Shown here: positions 1 to 7,581 of the stretch, piece by piece | Numbering within the stretch: position 1 is the stretch's first letter | Layout: every line of letters begins with the position of its first letter | Assembly: GCF_008000755.1 (NCBI RefSeq) | Contig: NZ_CP041690.1 | Coordinates: 3,349,260 to 3,413,259 of the forward strand | DNA length: 64,000 bases | Source: Youhaiella tibetensis | GTDB lineage: Bacteria; Pseudomonadota; Alphaproteobacteria; Rhizobiales; Devosiaceae | Reading direction: 5' to 3' | The notes under the pieces: generated by a model | Told to the model about the DNA's origin: nothing | Database searches by the model: none | What the model saw: the letters and a program-made list of their open reading frames with translations, nothing else | Translations under genes and position numbers: made by a program

Positions 1-2
1 CC

Positions 3-602
3 GCCGCCTTCATCTCCCGCCTCTTCGACGTCATCGAGAACGACATCGCGCCCAAGACGCGCGAGGGCGTACGCAGGGGCAACAAGATTTTCGGGGCGGC
101 AATCCTGCGGAAATCGGACCTGTCGGTTGTAGTAGCCGAGACCAATAACGAGACCGAAAACCCGCTCTGGCACGGCGAAATGCACGCCATCAAGAAGCTC
201 TACGAACTCAATCGCTCGACCCTTCCCGATCCCAAGGACTGCATCTTCCTGGCGACCCACGAGCCGTGCTCGCTATGCCTCTCCGCTATCACATGGGCTG
301 GCTACGACAATTTCTATTATCTCTTCAGCCACCAGGACAGCCGCGACAGCTTCGCCATCCCGCACGACATCCGCATCCTCAAGGAAGTGTTCGTGCCGCC
401 CGGCACGCCGTCCGACGCCCCGCTCTACAACGCCAGCAACGCCTTCTGGACGAGCCACTCGCTTGGCCGCATGATCGCCACGCTTGATCGCGGCAACCGC
501 GAGAGCCTGCTGTCGCGCATGGACGATCTTGGTGCCCTCTACGCCGACCTTTCGGCGGTCTATCAGCAGGGCAAGGGCGACAAGGGCATCCCCCTGGCCT
601 AG
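3..602 (+). CDS. Zinc-dependent nucleoside/cytidine deaminase-like protein (5'-truncated)
   Basis: The reading frame is open from the window edge, so the N-terminus is missing; 199 residues remain. It shows the two zinc signatures of the cytidine/deoxycytidylate deaminase fold: HGEMHAI (zinc His and catalytic Glu, near base 170) and PCSLCLSAI (the PCxxC pair, near base 260). Such enzymes hydrolyse an exocyclic amine of a nucleoside or base in the cytoplasm. The roughly 90-residue tail after the fold is longer than in minimal TadA or guanine deaminases, so the substrate cannot be named. Its TAG stop overlaps by 4 bp the stop of the convergent small gene. A deaminase-fold protein is sure; substrate unknown. 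Confidence 0.85.
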   Translation, partial: AAFISRLFDVIENDIAPKTREGVRRGNKIFGAAILRKSDLSVVVAETNNETENPLWHGEMHAIKKLYELNRSTLPDPKDCIFLATHEPCSLCLSAITWAGYDNFYYLFSHQDSRDSFAIPHDIRILKEVFVPPGTPSDAPLYNASNAFWTSHSLGRMIATLDRGNRESLLSRMDDLGALYADLSAVYQQGKGDKGIPLA

Positions 603-754
603 AACGAAGACCCCGCCTGCACCTGTGTCGGCGTCAAAATGTCGGCGATTGGCGCCGGCGCCTCGGTGTTGGCGGCGGCGAAGACAAGGATGAACATGGC
701 AGCGGCGAAGACGACCGTCAGCACGACCTGCATGAAAGGGGATCCTTCGCTCAT
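599..754 (-). CDS. Small single-helix membrane protein (51 aa), second of a tandem pair
   Basis: This 51-residue protein has one hydrophobic segment (about residues 8-28) followed by an Asn-Thr-Glu-Ala-Pro-rich tail. Its ATG overlaps the TGA of the upstream small gene (ATGA), which implies translational coupling; a longer reading from farther upstream would run through that gene. It resembles its neighbour: both have a VLTV/LLTV-type helix start, a Phe-Ala-Ala exit and a Pro/Thr-rich tail, suggesting a duplicated micro-protein. No family is recognised. The helix suggests an inner-membrane location; function is unknown. Confidence 0.6.
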   Translation of the reverse strand: MSEGSPFMQVVLTVVFAAAMFILVFAAANTEAPAPIADILTPTQVQAGSSF

Positions 755-855
755 TGCAGCACCTCGAGCGTCGTCGGCATGGGGGCATTGGAAGCGGCAA
801 AAGTGAGCGTCGCCATCACGCCCACGAACATTACGGTCAACAACACTTTGAACAT
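751..855 (-). CDS. Very small membrane protein (34 aa), first of a tandem pair
   Basis: The start at MFKVLLTV gives 34 residues: a hydrophobic helix (about residues 4-21), then a short tail SNAPMPTTLEVLQ. The ATGA overlap with the next small gene is the main argument that both are real. A longer in-frame extension from 933 is Pro/Arg-rich and looks non-coding. Two stem-loops (878-892 and 902-919) lie in the likely leader. No homologue is recognised. Confidence 0.5.
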   Translation of the reverse strand: MFKVLLTVMFVGVMATLTFAASNAPMPTTLEVLQ

Positions 856-901
856 CTCGGCACGTCCCTGAAAGCGGCCCGGCTTCTCCGGGCACGTTGA
901 T

Positions 902-927
902 GCCGCCATTCTTGGCGGCTTTGCTTT
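902..927 (+). terminator. Stem-loop followed by a T-rich tract
   Basis: GCCGCCA and TGGCGGC pair around a TTCT loop, followed on the + strand by TTTGCTTT. It reads as a weak + strand terminator, but it is 300 bp beyond the deaminase stop. On the - strand it would be a leader hairpin for the two tiny membrane-protein genes. The role is undecided. Confidence 0.4.
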
Positions 928-1094
928 GAACAACGCCGCAACAACGCGTTTAGATGCCGTTCAGAATCCGCTCTTTGACGATTATGCGTTTCGTCCCACC
1001 TTGCCGGGACCTGACCAGCCTCTCCGAATTGTAACGCCTCAAACCGGCGCGGCTGGGCTACCAATCGGATGCCAACAGCAAGGAACCCGAGCCC

Positions 1095-1964
1095 ATGCCA
1101 GACCCGGACAAACCGTCTTTCCGCCTCAACCGCCGCCAGGCCCTCTCCCTGGTCGCCGTGACAGCCGCAGGCGGCGCCCTCATGTCTCAGCGCGCTTTCG
1201 CCCAGGAAGCGGGAGCCAGCGCCGACACCGCCGGGCTGCTTCCCGGCGCCGACGTCTGCGTCATCACGCCGGAAGTCACTGAAGGTCCCTACTATTTCGA
1301 TCCCGCCCTCGACCGGCGGGACATCACCGAGGGCCGCCCGGGGGTCAAGACGCAGGTACGGCTGCAGGTGGTCGACGCCCAGTGCAAGCCGCTCTCAGGC
1401 GCTCGCGTCGACATCTGGCATGCGGACGCGACCGGGGTCTATTCAGGCTATGCAAACCAGACCGGTGGCGTCGACACGACGGGCGAGACCTTCATGCGCG
1501 GCACGCAGATGACCGACGCGAACGGGGTTGCCGAGTTCACCACCGTCTATCCCGGCTGGTACCGGGGACGCACCACCCACATCCATTTCAAGGTGTTCCT
1601 CGACGAGACCAACATCCTGACTGGCCAGCTCTTTTTCCCGGATGCGCTTTCCGAGTTCATCTACAAGAACGTCGCGCCCTACTCGGACCGCACCGAAGAA
1701 CGCGACACCATCAACACCAACGACAACATAGCCGCCCAGGCGACCCGCGCCTCTTTCGCCTATGTCAAGGAACTGGCCGATGCCTACCTGGTGGCGATGA
1801 TCATCGGCGTGGACCCGAGCGCGACCTCTTCCAACCTGGGCGACGCTGGCGGTGCCGGTGGCCCGCCTCCGGGCGGCCCTCCCCCCGATGGCGGCAATGG
1901 TGGTCCCCCGGCCACAGGCTCGAGCCGCGGCTCGCTCGTGCCGGGCGTGGAAGCCGGCAACTAA
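1095..1964 (+). CDS. Tat-exported intradiol ring-cleavage dioxygenase-like protein
   Basis: 289 residues. A twin-arginine signal (LNRRQALSLVAVTAAGGAL, cleavage near AFAQ) precedes a catechol/protocatechuate intradiol dioxygenase fold. Family marks are TEGPYYF, VDIWHADATGVYSGY and YPGWYRGRTTHIHFKV; by analogy with protocatechuate 3,4-dioxygenase these carry the Tyr, Tyr, His, His ligands of non-haem Fe(III). The family cleaves catechols between the two hydroxyls, but exported members such as this have poorly known substrates. The last 45 residues are a Gly/Pro-rich low-complexity tail. An AAGGA ribosome site lies upstream of the ATG. It is monocistronic and ends at a bidirectional terminator. 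Confidence 0.85.
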   Translation: MPDPDKPSFRLNRRQALSLVAVTAAGGALMSQRAFAQEAGASADTAGLLPGADVCVITPEVTEGPYYFDPALDRRDITEGRPGVKTQVRLQVVDAQCKPLSGARVDIWHADATGVYSGYANQTGGVDTTGETFMRGTQMTDANGVAEFTTVYPGWYRGRTTHIHFKVFLDETNILTGQLFFPDALSEFIYKNVAPYSDRTEERDTINTNDNIAAQATRASFAYVKELADAYLVAMIIGVDPSATSSNLGDAGGAGGPPPGGPPPDGGNGGPPATGSSRGSLVPGVEAGN

Positions 1965-1967
1965 ACG

Positions 1968-1994
1968 GAAAAGGCGGCCAATGGCCGCCTTTTC
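1968..1994. terminator. Bidirectional intrinsic terminator
   Basis: AAAAGGCGGCC and GGCCGCCTTTT form a near-perfect stem round a short AAT loop, with A and T tracts on both sides. It lies between the convergent dioxygenase and helicase genes and can serve both. Confidence 0.85.
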
Positions 1995-2019
1995 CCAGTT
2001 TCGAATGGATCTGAGAGCC

Positions 2020-3477
2020 TCAGGCGACGCGCTCGCCACGGCCACGACCACCCTCGGCCCGACGCGCGCGACCGGCATCCTTCTGGTTCTTGTTCCAGCG
2101 CGGCTTGCCCTGCTTGGCTGCCGCCGGCTTGCCACCGGGCTGGCCGTTGCGGGTACGGGCGGCCTCGCCGTCCTTGCGCTTCTTGTCGCCGTGGGCGCGA
2201 TGCGGCGCCGGTTCCTGATGGCGCGTGCCATCGTTGAAGCCGGCCAGGGTCTTGCCGGCCGGCTTGCGCGCACGGGGGGCCCCGGCATTGGGGTTGGGCT
2301 TGCGCCCGTTATTGCCCTTGGCCTTCTTGGGCGGATCGACTTCCACGATCGAAAGATCGCCGGAAACCGGCAGGCTCTTGCGGATCAGCTTCTCGATGTC
2401 GCGCAACTGGCCCTTTTCGGTGCCATCGCAAAGCGTGATGGCCACGCCCGAAGCGCCATTGCGCCCGGTCCGGCCAATGCGGTGCACATAGTTCTCGGCA
2501 TCATCGGGCAGGTCGTAATTGATGACGTGCGTGATGCCCGGAACGTCGATGCCACGCGCCGCGATATCGGTGGCGACAAGGATGCGCACGCGGCCGGACG
2601 AAAAGCCCTTTAGAGCTGCCTGGCGGGCGTTCTGGCTCTTGTTACCGTGAATGGCCGCGGCCTCGAAACCATCGATCGACAGGTTCTTGGTGACGCGGTC
2701 GGCACCGTGCTTGGTACGGGTGAAGACGATGACGCGCTCGAGCGCGGCGTCCCCGAGAAGCTTGTTGAGCTCTTCGCGCTTCGCCTTGGAACCCGCCATG
2801 ATGACGCGCTGCTCGATCTCGGCGACGGTGGTGCCCGGCACGGTGGCCTCGACACGAACCGGCTCGCGCAGCAACCCTTCGGCAAGCTTGGAGATTTCGG
2901 GCGCCATGGTGGCCGAGAACAGGGCCGTCTGGCGCTTCCAGCTGATCTTGGAAGCGATTTCCTTGACCGGGCCGATGAAGCCCATGTCGAGCATGCGGTC
3001 AGCTTCGTCCAGGATCAGCCAGCGGGTTTCGCTCAACCACACCTTGTCGTCATCGACGAGGTCCTTCATGCGGCCGGGCGTGGCGATGCAGATATCGACG
3101 CCCTTGGCCAGCTTCTGGACCTGATTGTAGCGCGACACGCCACCCAGCACGAGCACGGTGGTGAGCCGCATGCTGCCGGCCATCTTGCGCAGCGCTTCGT
3201 CGATCTGGACGGCGAGTTCGCGCGTCGGAACGAGGATGAGCGCGCGCGCCGTCATCGGACGCGGGCGGCCGGGCAGCGCCTGCAGGCCGGCCAGGATCGG
3301 CAGGCCAAACGCCGCCGTCTTGCCCGAGCCGGTCTGGGCGATGCCCAGGATGTCCTTGCCCTTGAGCTGGTGGGGGATAGCCTCGGCCTGGATCTTGGTG
3401 GGGGTATCGAACCCGGCTTTTGCGAGCGAAGCAAGCAGCGGGCCCGGAAGTCCGAGGGATTCAAAAGTTGCTGTCAA
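2020..3477 (-). CDS. rhlE: DEAD-box ATP-dependent RNA helicase, RhlE type
   Basis: About 485 residues with every core helicase motif: Q motif (AGFDTPTKIQ), AQTGSGKT, PTRELA, TPGR, LDEADRMLDMG, SAT, ATDIAARGID and HRIGRTGR. A roughly 100-residue Lys/Arg/Gly-rich tail follows, typical of RhlE proteins and presumably RNA-binding. The role is unwinding of short RNA duplexes in ribosome assembly and RNA turnover. The start chosen is the TTG before TATFESLGL, because DEAD proteins of this group begin right at FESLGL; an in-frame TTG at 3534 would add 19 Arg-rich residues. No partner gene is evident. Confidence 0.93.
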   Translation of the reverse strand: MTATFESLGLPGPLLASLAKAGFDTPTKIQAEAIPHQLKGKDILGIAQTGSGKTAAFGLPILAGLQALPGRPRPMTARALILVPTRELAVQIDEALRKMAGSMRLTTVLVLGGVSRYNQVQKLAKGVDICIATPGRMKDLVDDDKVWLSETRWLILDEADRMLDMGFIGPVKEIASKISWKRQTALFSATMAPEISKLAEGLLREPVRVEATVPGTTVAEIEQRVIMAGSKAKREELNKLLGDAALERVIVFTRTKHGADRVTKNLSIDGFEAAAIHGNKSQNARQAALKGFSSGRVRILVATDIAARGIDVPGITHVINYDLPDDAENYVHRIGRTGRNGASGVAITLCDGTEKGQLRDIEKLIRKSLPVSGDLSIVEVDPPKKAKGNNGRKPNPNAGAPRARKPAGKTLAGFNDGTRHQEPAPHRAHGDKKRKDGEAARTRNGQPGGKPAAAKQGKPRWNKNQKDAGRARRAEGGRGRGERVA

Positions 3478-3795
3478 AGCGAAATGTCTTTCGTTTGGCG
3501 CGCCGAACGTGCAGCGCGCGCGGCGCCGACCCAAGGTGGGGCGGCGGGATCAATAATGCAGCGGCGGGCTCATTCCCGCGACGGCTGGTTCACTGTCCGG
3601 AAAACCGTTCCAGACCTGACTTCGCCGCCCACCGCATCGATCGATAAGAAGAGAAGTCCGTCACCTGTCTGGGCGCTGGGCAAATAGCCACGCCGGTGAC
3701 GATGCTCGCTAGATGGTGCAAACGCCGCCGAAAAGCAAGGCAATTCAGCTTTTTTGGATTTGCAGGGGAGCTATGCGGGCTGGTCCCCGCCGGGT
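3478..3795. other. Intergenic region, about 318 bp, no gene recognised
   Basis: This lies between the helicase start and the 3' end of the molybdopterin oxidoreductase gene, both on the - strand. It must hold the helicase promoter and leader. I see no convincing small gene, RNA family or operator in it. Confidence 0.5.
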
Positions 3796-4587
3796 CTAGA
3801 TGCCGCCATACCAATCATAGCCGTGGTCTTCCCAATACCCGCCCTTGCCCTTGCCGAACTGGGAGAACCCGTCGACCAGCTCGATGGTATGCACATATTT
3901 GGGCTGCTTGTAGCCAAGCGCCCGCTCGATGCGCACGCGAACCGGCGCTCCATTTGCAACAGGCAGCGTCTGCCCGTTGAGGCCGTAGGCAAGAATGGTC
4001 TGCGGGTGGTGCCCATCCACCAAGTCGCAGCTTTCGTAATAGAGCTCGGGGCCTGAGAACAGCGATCCCATGTCATCGTAGCAATGGAACACGATGAAGC
4101 GCGCGTTTGCCTTGACCTTGGCCGCATCGAGCAGCGGACCGAGCTGGGTGCCTGTCCATTTGGCGATGCAGCTCCAGCCTTCCACGCAATCGTGGCGCGT
4201 GATCTGAGTGCGCTCTGGCATGTTGCGCAGCTCCGCCAGCGAGTAGCTCGCGGGGTTTTCGACCAGTCCGGTGATCTTGAGCCGGTAGTCGGCAAAATCG
4301 TTTGCCTTGAGCGCTAGATACTCGGCGGTATCCGGATCGCGCGAGCCGTTCGGACGCTGACCCTGCCGGATCTCGCTCTCCGAATATTCCCGGGCCAGCG
4401 CCTGCTGGCCGACCAGCGCCCGCTGCACGTGATAGGTAAGATCGTTGGCCTTGCTCAGGACGCCACGAACCTGGTTTTCGCGGTCTCCGAGAAAATCGAA
4501 CTGGTCGCAGCCGGCCAGGACCAGCGAAGACGCGCCAGCGGCGCTCAGGCCGAGGAACCGGCGACGTGTCACCATCAGCTTGCTCAT
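3796..4587 (-). CDS. Tat-exported molybdopterin-dependent oxidoreductase (sulfite oxidase / YedY-like)
   Basis: 263 residues beginning MSKLMVTRRRFLGLSAAG, a twin-arginine signal followed by a possible lipobox (LAGC). The body matches the oxidoreductase molybdopterin-binding domain: RHDCVEGWSC supplies the Cys expected to ligate Mo, and the C-terminus keeps a GYKQPKYVHTIELVD stretch. The family reduces or oxidises small S- or N-oxides in the periplasm. The ATG overlaps the TGA of the upstream cytochrome b gene (ATGA), so the two form a coupled redox pair, as in MsrP/MsrQ-like systems, although the membrane partner here is a different cytochrome b. The physiological substrate is unknown. Confidence 0.85.
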   Translation of the reverse strand: MSKLMVTRRRFLGLSAAGASSLVLAGCDQFDFLGDRENQVRGVLSKANDLTYHVQRALVGQQALAREYSESEIRQGQRPNGSRDPDTAEYLALKANDFADYRLKITGLVENPASYSLAELRNMPERTQITRHDCVEGWSCIAKWTGTQLGPLLDAAKVKANARFIVFHCYDDMGSLFSGPELYYESCDLVDGHHPQTILAYGLNGQTLPVANGAPVRVRIERALGYKQPKYVHTIELVDGFSQFGKGKGGYWEDHGYDWYGGI

Positions 4588-5450
4588 GGGCGGTCTCCTT
4601 CCTGGCGCGGCGTATTGGGGCTGGTGCGGTACCACCCGGTGATCATCGAGCGCAGTTCGTTGATGGGACCAGCGGCAAAGACCATCAGGATGTGCACGAT
4701 GAAGAACAGCACCAGCAGGGCCATGACCGAGAAATGGATGGTGCGGGCGGTCTGGCGTCCGCCGAAGAGGTCGAGCAGCCAGGGGAAAGCGGCGTCCATT
4801 CCCGGACTCATTGTGAGGCCCGTGGTGATGATGAGGGGGAAGAGGATGAAGAACACGACGCTGTAGGCGATCTTCTGAAGCGCGTTGTAGCTGCGGCCAT
4901 GGTGGAACCGCAGGCGCGCGTGGTCTGCGACATCCTGCGGCAATCCCTTGATGTCCTCCCCCATCGGCAGCACGTCGCGCCGGATGTGACCGTTCACGAG
5001 GCTGGAAAGGAACCAGACGAAGAGAGCGGCGACCAATATCCAGCCGAAGAAGAAGTGGACAACCCGACCGGTCGCCAGATCCTGGTAGGACGGAATGGTC
5101 GCCCAGCTCGGAAAGCCGCGATAGGTCGGCCGCTCGGGCGTGCCGCTCACCCCAAAAACACCGGTCGTATCGAAAGTCTGGCCGAAGGCCCGGGTCTGGC
5201 CGACGGCTGCCCCATCCTTGGTAACGCCGTACATTGCCAACACGGCGTTGTCGTATTCGAAACCGGACTCCTGCCCGATATAGAGCGCGGGATGGGCGTT
5301 GAAGATCTGCAGCCCCGAAAGCAGCATGAAAAAGAGCGCGATCGCCCAGGTCCAGTGCGTAATGCGCGTCAGCAGCGCCTGGCGATAGACCAGCGGCCCC
5401 TTTTGGGGCCTGCTTGCCTCGCTTGTCGATCCGGCGGTCTCGGCAGACAT
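4584..5450 (-). CDS. Cytochrome b (b561/b6-type) membrane subunit
   Basis: 288 residues from the ATG preceded by a strong GGAGGG ribosome site. Four to five membrane helices are visible (ITHWTWAIALFFMLLSG; VVHFFFGWILVAALFVW; IAYSVVFFILFPLII; IHFSVMALLVLFFIVHILM). Their paired His residues are the expected haem b ligands. It should pass electrons from the quinol pool to the exported molybdoprotein encoded next, with which it overlaps by ATGA. A roughly 60-residue loop between helices 1 and 2 (residues 55-115) is probably periplasmic and could be the docking face. Confidence 0.85.
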   Translation of the reverse strand: MSAETAGSTSEASRPQKGPLVYRQALLTRITHWTWAIALFFMLLSGLQIFNAHPALYIGQESGFEYDNAVLAMYGVTKDGAAVGQTRAFGQTFDTTGVFGVSGTPERPTYRGFPSWATIPSYQDLATGRVVHFFFGWILVAALFVWFLSSLVNGHIRRDVLPMGEDIKGLPQDVADHARLRFHHGRSYNALQKIAYSVVFFILFPLIITTGLTMSPGMDAAFPWLLDLFGGRQTARTIHFSVMALLVLFFIVHILMVFAAGPINELRSMITGWYRTSPNTPRQEGDRP

Positions 5451-5534
5451 ATTCACCCTCCATGTGCCTGCAAAGAAACGGCACGCTTCGAAGGGAAGTT
5501 TCAAGTCACTTGTCAGCGACTTACGCCGTAGGAA

Positions 5535-6197
5535 TCACGGGGCTTGTTCGTCCCGCGCCGCCCAGTTGATGCCACGCCGGACGATGGTCGCCATATCGGG
5601 GAACTCGCTGAATTCCTTGACCGAATGCCCGAGCGTGGAGTGGAACACGCGGCCCTTGCCGTGATGGCGCTTCCAGACCACCGGCATCACCACATCCTTG
5701 ATCCACCATGCGTGCTCGCCACTGAAGGTGGTGGTCGCCAGCACCTCGTTGGAAGGATCGACGTGCATGTAGTACTGCTCGCTGCGATAGGCCATGGGCG
5801 TCTTGATGCCCGCCATGATCGGATCGTCGGGCCGGGTCACGTCGACGGTGAAGTCGATGATGTTGCCAGGATGCGCCACCCACTGCCCCCCTACCATGAA
5901 CTGGTACTCGACCGCATCGCGGAATGCATCGCTCATGCCGCCGTGGTGGCCGGCCAGACCCACGCCGTTCTCAACCGCTTTGGTGAGGTTCTCGACCTCG
6001 TCCTTCTCGATCCTGGACATGGTGTAGATGGGCACGATCAACGACAGGTCGTGAATGGCAGGATCGGCAAATGCCTTGGTGCTGTTCTCCACGCGCACGC
6101 TGAACCCATCCTCGTGCAACCAGCGTCGATAGAGCGCCGCGCACTCTTCCGGGTCGTGCCCTTCCCAGCCTCCATAGACGATCAAAGCGCTGCGCAT
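5535..6197 (-). CDS. ThuA-like domain protein (glutamine-amidotransferase fold)
   Basis: 220 residues, start ATG at MRSALIVYGGWEGHDP. It matches the ThuA/trehalose-utilisation domain, a class I glutamine-amidotransferase-like fold: GWEGHDPEEC at the start, AGHHGGMSD in the middle and GKGRVFHSTLGH near the end. It is a distant relative of the true ThuA at 8626-9414 and of the ThuA proteins often found with sugar dehydrogenases. The role is probably carbohydrate-related, but no sugar gene adjoins it; the cytochrome/molybdoenzyme pair lies 84 bp downstream on the same strand. Confidence 0.8.
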   Translation of the reverse strand: MRSALIVYGGWEGHDPEECAALYRRWLHEDGFSVRVENSTKAFADPAIHDLSLIVPIYTMSRIEKDEVENLTKAVENGVGLAGHHGGMSDAFRDAVEYQFMVGGQWVAHPGNIIDFTVDVTRPDDPIMAGIKTPMAYRSEQYYMHVDPSNEVLATTTFSGEHAWWIKDVVMPVVWKRHHGKGRVFHSTLGHSVKEFSEFPDMATIVRRGINWAARDEQAP

Positions 6198-6274
6198 GCT
6201 TCACTCCCCCCGGGAAAAACGCGGGGGGACGATAACTGAATCGCGGCGCGTTGCCAGCCCCCAGCCCCGCGTCC

Positions 6275-6598
6275 CTACCCTTCAAGATCCGACTTGAGCC
6301 GGCCCAGCTTCTCCACCGCGTTGCCAGCGTACTGGCCGATCCAGCGATCGAAGATTTCCCTGATCGGCAGCGGATTGAGATAATTCCAGCGTTCCCGCCC
6401 CTGGCGCTTGACGATGATGAGGTCAGCCTCCTCGAGCACCCTGAGGTGCTGCATCACCGTGCAGCGGTCGAGATCGGCAAAGGCATCGCACAGCGCGCCG
6501 GTCGTCTGCGGATTATCCTTGAGCGCATCGAGAATATTGCGGCGGCGGAAATTGCTCAGCGCCTTGAAAATCTTGTCATTTTCTGCGTCGTTTGACAT
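6275..6598 (-). CDS. ArsR-family winged-helix transcriptional regulator
   Basis: 107 residues forming one winged helix: FKALSNFRRRNILDAL, then TTGALCDAFADLDRCTVMQH as the recognition region, then a wing ending GRERWNYLNPLP. This is the metal-free type paired with START/SRPBCC genes; Cys residues are present but there is no clear metal-binding cluster. The gene diverges from the SRPBCC gene, and the 20-bp perfect palindrome between them covers its own start codon, which suggests autorepression and joint control. Confidence 0.9.
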   Translation of the reverse strand: MSNDAENDKIFKALSNFRRRNILDALKDNPQTTGALCDAFADLDRCTVMQHLRVLEEADLIIVKRQGRERWNYLNPLPIREIFDRWIGQYAGNAVEKLGRLKSDLEG

Positions 6599-6616
6599 GT
6601 TATATAATTATAACAT
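6597..6616. promoter_or_regulatory. Perfect palindromic operator between ArsR and SRPBCC genes
   Basis: ATGTTATATAATTATAACAT is an exact inverted repeat (8-bp arms, TAAT centre). It overlaps the ArsR start codon and lies 49 bp before the SRPBCC ATG. The AT-rich 8-4-8 form is that of ArsR-family operators, and its TATAAT-like core could also be a -10 element. Confidence 0.75.
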
Positions 6617-6664
6617 ATGTTCTTCGAACGCAAGCAGAAAGGCCTTCCCGAGAGGAGACGGAAG

Positions 6665-7132
6665 ATGGATCTGAAGTTCAACGTCGCCGGACGCATCGCC
6701 CGACCGGCAAGCGAGGTTTTCGAGGCGGTGGTCAACCCCGAACACCTGTCTCACTTCTTCACGACCGGAGGCGCGAAGGGGCGGCTCGAGACCGGCTCGA
6801 CCGTGACCTGGGATTTTGCGGATTTCCCCGGGGCCTTCCCCGTGCAGGTGGTCGAGGTCGTACCCGACAAGAAGATCGTGCTGCACTGGGGCGCGGCAGA
6901 CGATGCGCCCGAGGGTGAAACGGCCTCCCCGCACGACACCACAGTCACCATGACATTCGAACAATTGGAGGATGGCCGCACGCTTGTGCAGATCACCGAG
7001 GAAGGCTGGCGCGAGACGGCCAAGGGCCTCAAGGCGTCCTATGGCAATTGCGAAGGCTGGACGGGAATGCTGTGCGCCATGAAGGTCTGGCTCGAGCACG
7101 GCATCAATCTGCGCGAGGGCTTCTATAAATAA
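6665..7132 (+). CDS. SRPBCC (AHSA1/START-like) domain protein
   Basis: 155 residues from MDLKFNVAGRI, the ATG placed after a GAGAGGAGACGG ribosome site; an earlier in-frame ATG at 6617 abuts the operator palindrome and was rejected. The fold is the AHSA1-type START barrel: RPASEVFEAVVNPEHLSHFF at the start, PVQVVEVVPDKKIVLHW in the middle, and GWTGMLCAMKVWLEHG as the C-terminal helix. Such proteins bind a small hydrophobic ligand; the natural ligand is rarely known. Divergent pairing with an ArsR regulator is common for this family and suggests ligand-responsive control. Confidence 0.85.
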   Translation: MDLKFNVAGRIARPASEVFEAVVNPEHLSHFFTTGGAKGRLETGSTVTWDFADFPGAFPVQVVEVVPDKKIVLHWGAADDAPEGETASPHDTTVTMTFEQLEDGRTLVQITEEGWRETAKGLKASYGNCEGWTGMLCAMKVWLEHGINLREGFYK

Positions 7133-7135
7133 GCT

Positions 7136-7164
7136 CTCCCCGGCCGACTGGAACGACCGGGGAG
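7136..7164. terminator. Stem-loop between convergent genes
   Basis: CTCCCCGG and CCGGGGAG pair around a 13-nt loop between the SRPBCC gene and the GlsB-like gene. There is no clear T-run on either side, so it is a probable rather than classical terminator. Confidence 0.5.
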
Positions 7165-7175
7165 GTGCGAAGTGC

Positions 7176-7433
7176 CTAGCGGGCGGTGCTGCGCACGAAT
7201 GCGCGCCAGATCAAGAGGAGTACGACGGCACCGACGATGGCGGCGATGAAGCCGCCATTCTCACCCGGGCCATAGAGCCCGACGACTTGCCCGAGCCATG
7301 TGCCGACGACCCCGCCGACGATGCCGAGCACGGTGGTGAGGATGAAGCCGCGCGGCTCCGAGCCTCCTCCTGTCAGGAGTTTGGCGATGATGCCGGCGAT
7401 AAAGCCAATGATGATGGCCCAGAGAATTCCCAT
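7176..7433 (-). CDS. GlsB/YeaQ/YmgE family small membrane protein
   Basis: 85 residues starting at MGILWAIIIGFIAGIIAKLL. It has three hydrophobic segments with the family's glycine pattern: IAGIIAKLLTGG, GFILTTVLGIVGGVVGTWLG and GGFIAAIVGAVVLLLIWR. The 'transglycosylase-associated' family is linked to envelope and general stress; its biochemical role is unknown. A GGGAG ribosome site supports this start over a longer one. No EcfG promoter was found upstream, unlike the small membrane genes at 38-46 kb. Confidence 0.9.
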   Translation of the reverse strand: MGILWAIIIGFIAGIIAKLLTGGGSEPRGFILTTVLGIVGGVVGTWLGQVVGLYGPGENGGFIAAIVGAVVLLLIWRAFVRSTAR

Positions 7434-7531
7434 GTGACGCTCCCCATGTTGGTCGGGGGAATAATTGGGGAACCAAGGGGTTGGTTGCAATGGCCGCGCC
7501 TGAGTTTGCCGATCCCGCTCAAGCTGGGCAC

Positions 7532-7560
7532 AAAAAGAAAGGGCCCGCCGTGGCGGGCCC
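7532..7560 (-). terminator. Intrinsic terminator of thuAB
   Basis: On the - strand, GGGCCCGCC and GGCGGGCCC pair and are followed by TTTCTTTTT, 22 bp beyond the thuB stop. Confidence 0.85.
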
Positions 7561-7581
7561 GATCATCTCGGTCACAGCGGC

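Noticed and set aside
3796-5484. A single 562-codon - strand reading frame across the cytochrome b and molybdoenzyme genes
   Set aside because: Only its last 263 codons match a protein family; the first part is an out-of-frame shadow of the cytochrome b gene.
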